The notes beneath the pieces are model-generated. The model was not told the DNA's origin. It saw only the letters and a program-made list of their open reading frames with translations, and did not search any database. The translations under genes and the position numbers were made by a program. Source: CAZKRL01 sp964555295 (GTDB lineage: Bacteria > Bacteroidota > Bacteroidia > Flavobacteriales_D > Sanyastnellaceae). Taken from it: 18,923 nt of DNA. The stretch covers positions 1-18,923 of the forward strand of contig CAZKRL010000046.1 of assembly GCA_964555295.1 (NCBI GenBank), given 5' to 3'. Shown piece by piece: positions 15,101 to 18,923 of the stretch (its first letter is position 1; each line of letters starts with the position of its first letter).

Positions 15101-18100
15101 AGGATTGGCAATGGGTATTGTGCCGGGAAAGACTGACCAGTTATATATGTAAGGGGCAGTTCCCCCTGCAACCATGGCTGTCGCAAAACCATCGTTGAAG
15201 CCATTGCAGGTCACGTTTCTCACCGAATCTTGAACCAGCGGTAAATTATTTCCGAGAAAGAAATATGCAGTGTCACTGCATGAGCCGTCAGAAGCAATTA
15301 CGAAGTATTCACCCACGGGGATGTCATTTAATATTTGTGTTGTAGCTCCATTACTCCATAGGTAGCTTACCTGATCAACTCCGGTTGCAATCGCTGTTGC
15401 ATTTCCAAGGGAATCGCCGCATACAATAGGGTCTCCCTGAATAATGACTTCCAGTGGAGCGCTGGGTCCATTGACTGTAGCTTGGCCCGTTAAAGCGCAT
15501 CCTTGAGAGTCCTCAATATAATAGTTATATATACCAGACGACAAATCATTATATAATAGTTGTGATGATGCAATTGCCCCGTTCCATTCAATAGAATAGG
15601 GTGGGATACCACCCGTTAGGTTCAATCCAACTGAACCGTTATTATCGCCGAAGCAATCTACGTTTTGGATTGATAGAGACGCTACTATTTCAAGTGGTTC
15701 TGTTAGCTCAAATTCCTGAATATAATGGCAGTCAAGAGCGTCAGTTAATGTGACAATATAATTTCCTGCCGTGAGATTTGTGCGAATTAAGCTATCATTG
15801 CCGTCTGACCACTCCACTGTCACAGGCACTGTTCCACCCGAAATTTCCAGGTTAATCCAGCCATCATTGATTCCGTAACATGAAATGTTCTGCGTCTGAA
15901 AATTACTAACCACGGGTCCATTAGAAGGATTTATTATTATGGTAGTGTCGATTGAGCAGAAATCATCCGATACCACAAGTGAGTATATTCCCGCGCCAAT
16001 GTTGTTGATTTGATTTGTATTAGAGAATCCCTGCCAGTTGTATGTCGTGTTTCCGACTGCGTTTTCAGTTTGAATATTAATGGATCCATTATTGTTTCCG
16101 CAAGTAGGATAGATAATAAAAACGTTGATTCCTAATGATAACGGGGGTTCAGTTATGGTAATGCTGCCATCAGTTTGACAACCATTGTTGTCTGTTATCT
16201 GGATAGAATAATTGCCGGCGGGTACATTGTTGATTTGGGAAATACCGGTGCCATTGCTCCATTGATAAGAGTAGGGTGCGGTGCCTCCGCTAGCAGCAGC
16301 ATAAGCACTGCCAGATGAATATCCATTGCATTGAACATTATCTGCATTGAGTTGAACAGAAAGTAATTCGGGCTCGATAATTTCGATTGTATTTGTAGCG
16401 GATACACAACCGCCTTCTGCAATGAGATAGTATGAAAAAACTCCGGTGGTCTGAATTATAGTATTGCTCAATGTATCTATACCATTAATGACAACAGCTT
16501 CAGGAATATTGCTTCCATTGTAGGTGAAACTGACTTCCGTATTTTCTCCGTTGCAGTTGATGGGTTCATAAGTGACACTGGGTGTTATAATTCCACAAAC
16601 GCCTTCACAAATACAATCTGAATTGATTATGTCATTTATAGTATAATTCAAATTATCGCTACAGGCATCTCCCTGGGAGAAGCAACTTCCATTGTCTATT
16701 GTAGCATTCGCGTCATAATTACAAGCGTTGATTTCTGTGCATCCTGCACCTCCTATTGTAAGTGTCATTACTTGCAATGGGTATGCCTGACTGCCAATGG
16801 CGAGCACTGCGTTGAGATTAAAGGTTAGTGTGAAAACACCGGTGGATGTCGGCACACCGAAGATTTCTATACACGAAGGTTGATTCGGCAGAAAAGTGCA
16901 TGAGCTAGAAGAACCGTTGCTGTTGCATTGATACGATAATCCAATAGAACTCAACGGCACTGTTATAGTTGATCCTTGAGCGGTGACGGAGATATTACTA
17001 ACGGTGATATTGGTAATTGAAATTGGAAAGGGTGCATTAGGAATGACGCCTTGAACGTTGGTAGGCACGTTGAGATAAATATTGTCTGAATAGTATATTC
17101 CCGTTGTACCACCTGCAAGAGTTTCACCCGCATTAGGGTTGGGAGACACGAAATAACCTTGTGTGGCCCAGTTGATGTCCGATGGATTGCAACCAGATGG
17201 ATTGATGGGTATGCCTACACAATTGCAATCTATGTCATAGGTATCTGAGGAGGTTGAGTTCGAATTGTCATTACAGGCATCTCCTGCGAAAGCGCAACTA
17301 CCGTCTTCGATCACAGCCAGTGAATTGTAATTGCAGGCTTCTGAATTCGTGCAGCCCATGATAGGAGTGCTGCAAACGCAATCGATTGACCATGTTTCAC
17401 CCATAGTAGATGCATTCCCGTCATTGCAGGTTTCACCGACATAATTACAATTACCATCATCATTGATTGCAGCATCGCAATAGTTGCAGGCAGATGGATC
17501 CATGCACCCATATAGACCGGCGTCACAAGGGTTTCCTTCAAGATTGAGAGCGCACATCAATCTTGGAGAAAGAAATGCGAGTATGGTGTCTTGAAAAAGG
17601 GCCGACTTATCAGCGCTCATGTCAGGATTCACTACTAGACCATTGGAATTATTGACATTGCTTGCTGACCACCATTCCCAAGGGAATGCGTCATTCTGTT
17701 GGTCAAAAGGTCTTAACAAGGGATATAATCCAATGACTCCGTTGTTGTTGGAATTGGCGGCCGCACTAACATCATCGCAACCATCGCTAAGGATCAGGAA
17801 ATTTTCATCGTTTCCCAGACTGTTGATTGTCGCCTGAATAGATCCGGAGCCGGAAACTTCGAATAATGGATAATTCAGTACAGATACATTCATGGTATCA
17901 GTCAAAAATGGAAAGAATGGATCGGTGTTAGAATGAATGGAGAATATGGCAGGATCTATTGAGCTCATCCACGAGATGTCAGGCAATGCACCGCTCAAGT
18001 TAAAGGCTGCATTAAAATCTGAAGTGTAGCCGGGATGGTTGACATAACAGAGGGTGTCGCCATTCAGAGGATTGATTCCCCAGCTAGTGCCATCGGTGTT

Positions 18101-18763
18101 TCCATTGATGAATTCGTTGATAATGGGTGTTCCGTTCTGAATGAATTTAGGGATATTGAAATCGGCAGCACCATCCACGGTTGCTGCGGTAAGCGCAATC
18201 ATTGCACCTGCGCCTTCACCTGCAATAATGATTCGGTTCGAGTCTATTCGGTAAGGATTATTGGCCTCAGCCGCGAGTTTGCGAAAATATCGAGCTGCGG
18301 TGCGTGCATCTTGCATCCCGCGATATATCGCATTGATAAGAGTATTGTTGCGAATTGCTTGATCTGGGCTTGCAGGTAGCCATCCCAATCTATAGTCACA
18401 TGAAGCTACGACGTATCCACGTTTTGCCAATCGTGTGCATAAATCCACCAGATGAAAATCTGATCTCGTTCCTGAGGGAGTCTGGTTTTGTGGAAATGGC
18501 AGGAAATTTCCAGAGTGCAGATAAATGATTAATGGACGTGATGCGAACGTGTCTCCAATGGGTTGATAGACATCGAGCAACAAATTCTCCGGATCTGCCA
18601 TGCCTGAAACGGTGGCATTAATGACCGTTGCATTGACCCCAAATACAATGCTATCGTCTACCGAAACTGCCGGGAAAACCTCTTCTAAATAACGTTGTCC
18701 ATTGATTTGCAATGTGAGATGAGATATCAATACGGCCAGTGTAATGCGGAAAATCGATTTCAT
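12194..18763 (-). CDS. Giant T9SS-secreted protein: esterase-like domain, Cys-rich repeats, SprB array
   Basis: This is a 2189-residue secreted protein. Its layout is: signal peptide 1-22; an alpha/beta-hydrolase (carboxylesterase-like) domain about 25-400 with YLHSG (81-85) and GMQDARTAARYFRKLA (149-164); two Cys-rich repeat pairs (419-516); a beta domain (about 525-672) with C-type motifs GYFVSPNPNAGETLAGG and CIEIFGVP; a third Cys-rich pair (674-721); about 17 SprB-type modules (728-2026); a PKD-like module (2027-2107); and a type A T9SS sorting domain (about 2115-2189, LELYPNPV...LSPGTYFF). In the esterase-like domain the nucleophile elbow reads GEGAG (182-186), with Gly184 where GxSxG families have Ser, so it probably does not hydrolyse esters by the usual route. 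The expected role is a cell-surface adhesin or gliding-type filament with a binding head; this is inferred from SprB-like architecture. No firm promoter was found upstream. A tRNA gene diverges on the right. Confidence 0.93.
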   Translation of the reverse strand: MKSIFRITLAVLISHLTLQINGQRYLEEVFPAVSVDDSIVFGVNATVINATVSGMADPENLLLDVYQPIGDTFASRPLIIYLHSGNFLPFPQNQTPSGTRSDFHLVDLCTRLAKRGYVVASCDYRLGWLPASPDQAIRNNTLINAIYRGMQDARTAARYFRKLAAEANNPYRIDSNRIIIAGEGAGAMIALTAATVDGAADFNIPKFIQNGTPIINEFINGNTDGTSWGINPLNGDTLCYVNHPGYTSDFNAAFNLSGALPDISWMSSIDPAIFSIHSNTDPFFPFLTDTMNVSVLNYPLFEVSGSGSIQATINSLGNDENFLILSDGCDDVSAAANSNNNGVIGLYPLLRPFDQQNDAFPWEWWSASNVNNSNGLVVNPDMSADKSALFQDTILAFLSPRLMCALNLEGNPCDAGLYGCMDPSACNYCDAAINDDGNCNYVGETCNDGNASTMGETWSIDCVCSTPIMGCTNSEACNYNSLAVIEDGSCAFAGDACNDNSNSTSSDTYDIDCNCVGIPINPSGCNPSDINWATQGYFVSPNPNAGETLAGGTTGIYYSDNIYLNVPTNVQGVIPNAPFPISITNITVSNISVTAQGSTITVPLSSIGLSYQCNSNGSSSSCTFLPNQPSCIEIFGVPTSTGVFTLTFNLNAVLAIGSQAYPLQVMTLTIGGAGCTEINACNYDANATIDNGSCFSQGDACSDNLNYTINDIINSDCICEGVCGIITPSVTYEPINCNGENTEVSFTYNGSNIPEAVVINGIDTLSNTIIQTTGVFSYYLIAEGGCVSATNTIEIIEPELLSVQLNADNVQCNGYSSGSAYAAASGGTAPYSYQWSNGTGISQINNVPAGNYSIQITDNNGCQTDGSITITEPPLSLGINVFIIYPTCGNNNGSINIQTENAVGNTTYNWQGFSNTNQINNIGAGIYSLVVSDDFCSIDTTIIINPSNGPVVSNFQTQNISCYGINDGWINLEISGGTVPVTVEWSDGNDSLIRTNLTAGNYIVTLTDALDCHYIQEFELTEPLEIVASLSIQNVDCFGDNNGSVGLNLTGGIPPYSIEWNGAIASSQLLYNDLSSGIYNYYIEDSQGCALTGQATVNGPSAPLEVIIQGDPIVCGDSLGNATAIATGVDQVSYLWSNGATTQILNDIPVGEYFVIASDGSCSDTAYFFLGNNLPLVQDSVRNVTCNGFNDGFATAMVAGGTAPYIYNWSVFPGTIPIANPTANEQNSLPPGNYYVSITESSPDGCTSGFSFTITEPLPINIQELNLTHISCHGFSDGSISIDIAGGTGAYTVLWSNGALENTIENIAAGTYTITVSDENGCSATNNFNVNEPPALMSLNTISDITCFDSDDGSVTINPIGGTSPYSISWNSVILTNNFIQNNLSAGDYTFSLTDAQSCVFSDTVSINGPLLPLQVNISGDAIICGDNFGVLETEVTGNETVVSYTWSKEGTGTLTDTLATILDATVGLYTVTIASNGCTATDQFFLGNNLPLLNVQSEDVTCFGGSDGYASASPDGGQQPYTYEWYSLNGSPSVSNPNDSLQDQLYAGTYAVTVTETSGCVASYEFTIAQPEEINIQAAVENANCNNAFEGNINIFITGGYGPYNILWENGSTASTLSNLPAADYEVYISDNNGCSHQESITVEENGVPIEVSFITTAPTCGNSDGSIDALVISANSEVTYVWNGNIGPANQVNLSAGTYAVAYSDGLCSGTTEITLATINGPQIDSSVVIPVSCYGGNDGQIQLYWSSSSASVTFSWSDLSNSQNLVNAFANTYSVLLTDENSCTYTSSFNIPQPDSMYITFTLENNNCYGDSAGQIDFNINGGTPPYTLTWNDISYNEPFNIAELAAENYPYQIFDSQGCIQQDTILIQQPEPIEITFTVENISCLDSFGTIIASVSGGIAPYNYVWNNGDTLNMIDNLNEGNYILQIQDINGCTFSDSSAISDGSSILDVTVEQTDPTCPGEFNGSILINEVVGGLAPYNYEWANNIGQGNYAGNLSAGEYSYTITDSAGCEYNSTVTLTDPTPLIGIITGPEIIETGDTAIYQFSISGGDYSWSSLSGNTIGSATSPDFYVTWSDSINDIIELTYTDNNGCEIYTTLNVSILPLNINESISSSLELYPNPVNSVFTVCTSAVLNGNPWSITDQTGRVCLEGIMSNSFKVNISHLSPGTYFFLTGSTATKFQVIR
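12197..12421 (-). other. T9SS type A C-terminal sorting domain of the giant protein
   Basis: Residues about 2115-2189: LELYPNPVNSVFTV, then SITDQTGRVCLEG, FKVNISHLSPGTYFFLTG and FQVIR. This is the standard beta-sandwich sorting signal recognised by the type IX secretion system and usually cleaved at the cell surface. Boundaries are approximate. Confidence 0.9.
12686..16582 (-). repeat. SprB-type module array (about 17 modules) inside the giant gene
   Basis: Residues 728-2026. The modules average about 76 residues and share a pattern: C[FYNH]G..DG near the start, GG..PY...W.NG in the middle, L.AG.Y...I.D..GC, and a closing I.[EQ]P. Nearly every module has two cysteines in equivalent places. 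The modules are not identical in DNA sequence, so they diverged long ago. Their types recur in order: modules 2-5 resemble 12-15, and 5-7 resemble 9-11. Confidence 0.88.
16598..17527 (-). repeat. Three Cys-rich repeat pairs, split by a beta domain
   Basis: Each pair joins GC[MT]....ACNY..[AL]A...DNGSC-like and G..C.D.N..T..D....DC.C segments: residues 419-466, 470-516 and 674-721. The beta domain (525-672) sits between the second and third pair. The Asp/Asn-rich loops (DDGNC, EDGSC, DNGSC) could bind calcium, and the even cysteine spacing suggests disulphides. The function is unknown. Confidence 0.8.
17564..18691 (-). other. Esterase-like domain with substituted nucleophile
   Basis: Residues about 25-400. 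The fold is suggested by LLLDVYQP, RPLIIYLHSGNF, GYVVASCDYRLGW, the GMQDARTAARYFRKLA helix, and the strand-turn RIIIAGEGAGAMIALTAA. The codon at the nucleophile position is GGC (glycine); serine AGC would differ by one base. Asp281 (HSNTDPFFPF) could be the acid residue. Confidence 0.75.
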
Positions 18764-18816
18764 TGTTGGGTTTATTTGGATGGCTAAATTTATAGATAGG
18801 CAACATAAAAATTAGA

Positions 18817-18848
18817 TTTGGCAACAACCAACAATGACATTACTTTTG
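18817..18848 (+). promoter_or_regulatory. Bacteroidota-type promoter of tRNA-Pro
   Basis: TTTG (18817-18820), a 20-nt spacer, then TACTTTTG (18841-18848). Both elements match the primary sigma factor consensus of Bacteroidota (TTTG, about 19 nt, TAnnTTTG). The tRNA begins 29 nt after the -7 box, leaving room for a short 5' leader removed by RNase P. Confidence 0.8.
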
Positions 18849-18877
18849 CCGACCATTCAATACTGGATGTGGGCTTT

Positions 18878-18923
18878 CGGGGTGTAGCGTAGCCCGGTAT
18901 CGCGTCTGCTTTGGGAGCAGAAG
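18878..18923 (+). tRNA. tRNA-Pro (anticodon TGG), 5' part, cut by right window edge
   Basis: The acceptor 5' strand CGGGGTG (18878-18884), TA, a D-arm (GCG...GGTAT..CGC) and an anticodon arm TCTGC / TTTGGGA / GCAGA (18905-18921) with a perfect 5-bp stem and anticodon TGG at 18912-18914. The T-arm and 3' acceptor strand lie beyond the window. The leading C of the acceptor stem is as expected for bacterial proline tRNAs. It lies behind a good promoter and diverges from the giant gene. Confidence 0.93.

Noticed and set aside
12686..16582. CRISPR-like or tandem DNA repeat array
   Set aside because: The periodicity is at protein level (about 76 residues), DNA copies are diverged, and the reading frame is continuous. 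It is a SprB-type protein repeat.

Overview
The window looks like part of a chromosome from a Bacteroidota species, probably of the order Flavobacteriales. The evidence is: two surface proteins with type IX secretion (T9SS) C-terminal domains ('LYPNP' motif), long arrays of SprB-type modules, 'Fibrobacter succinogenes major paralogous' (FISUMP) domain proteins, a RprX/RprY-like two-component pair, an ORF6N-domain protein, and promoters of the TTTG / TAnnTTTG type. GC content is uneven by eye: high in the first 3 kb, moderate in the housekeeping block, and low around 10.85-12.2 kb.

Left part (1-4200), accessory. The 5' end of one FISUMP-type gene runs off the left edge. A complete, nearly identical paralogue lies at 1672-2871. 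Between them sits a class I Fic toxin with a VbhA-type antitoxin (595-1417). This module is bracketed by short inverted repeats and lies between two copies of a 64-bp direct repeat. Next is an ORF6N/PLD-like fusion gene carrying a perfect 14-bp inverted repeat inside its coding sequence. Three copies of a hairpin element with an invariant 14-mer lie at about 357-410 and 3997-4132.

Middle part (4205-9320), core-like. Four genes on the minus strand form one tightly packed unit: fabD (malonyl-CoA:ACP transacylase), a sensor kinase, an OmpR-family regulator and a di-haem cytochrome c peroxidase/MauG-family protein. The gaps are 7 nt, a 4-nt ATGA overlap and 4 nt. Divergently, on the plus strand, is a LigB-family dioxygenase of the 4,5-DOPA extradiol type.

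Right part (9494-18923), surface proteins. A 450-residue T9SS cargo protein is followed by two small hypothetical genes in AT-rich DNA. Then comes a 6.6-kb minus-strand gene for a 2189-residue secreted protein. It has an esterase-like N-terminal domain whose nucleophile serine appears to be glycine, three cysteine-rich repeat pairs, about 17 SprB modules with a higher-order order of module types, and a T9SS sorting domain. At the right edge a plus-strand tRNA-Pro(TGG), cut by the window, lies behind a very good Bacteroidota promoter.

The most unusual points are the bracketed Fic/VbhA module, the palindrome inside the ORF6N gene, the hairpin repeat family, the apparent pseudo-esterase, and the segmental order of the SprB array.
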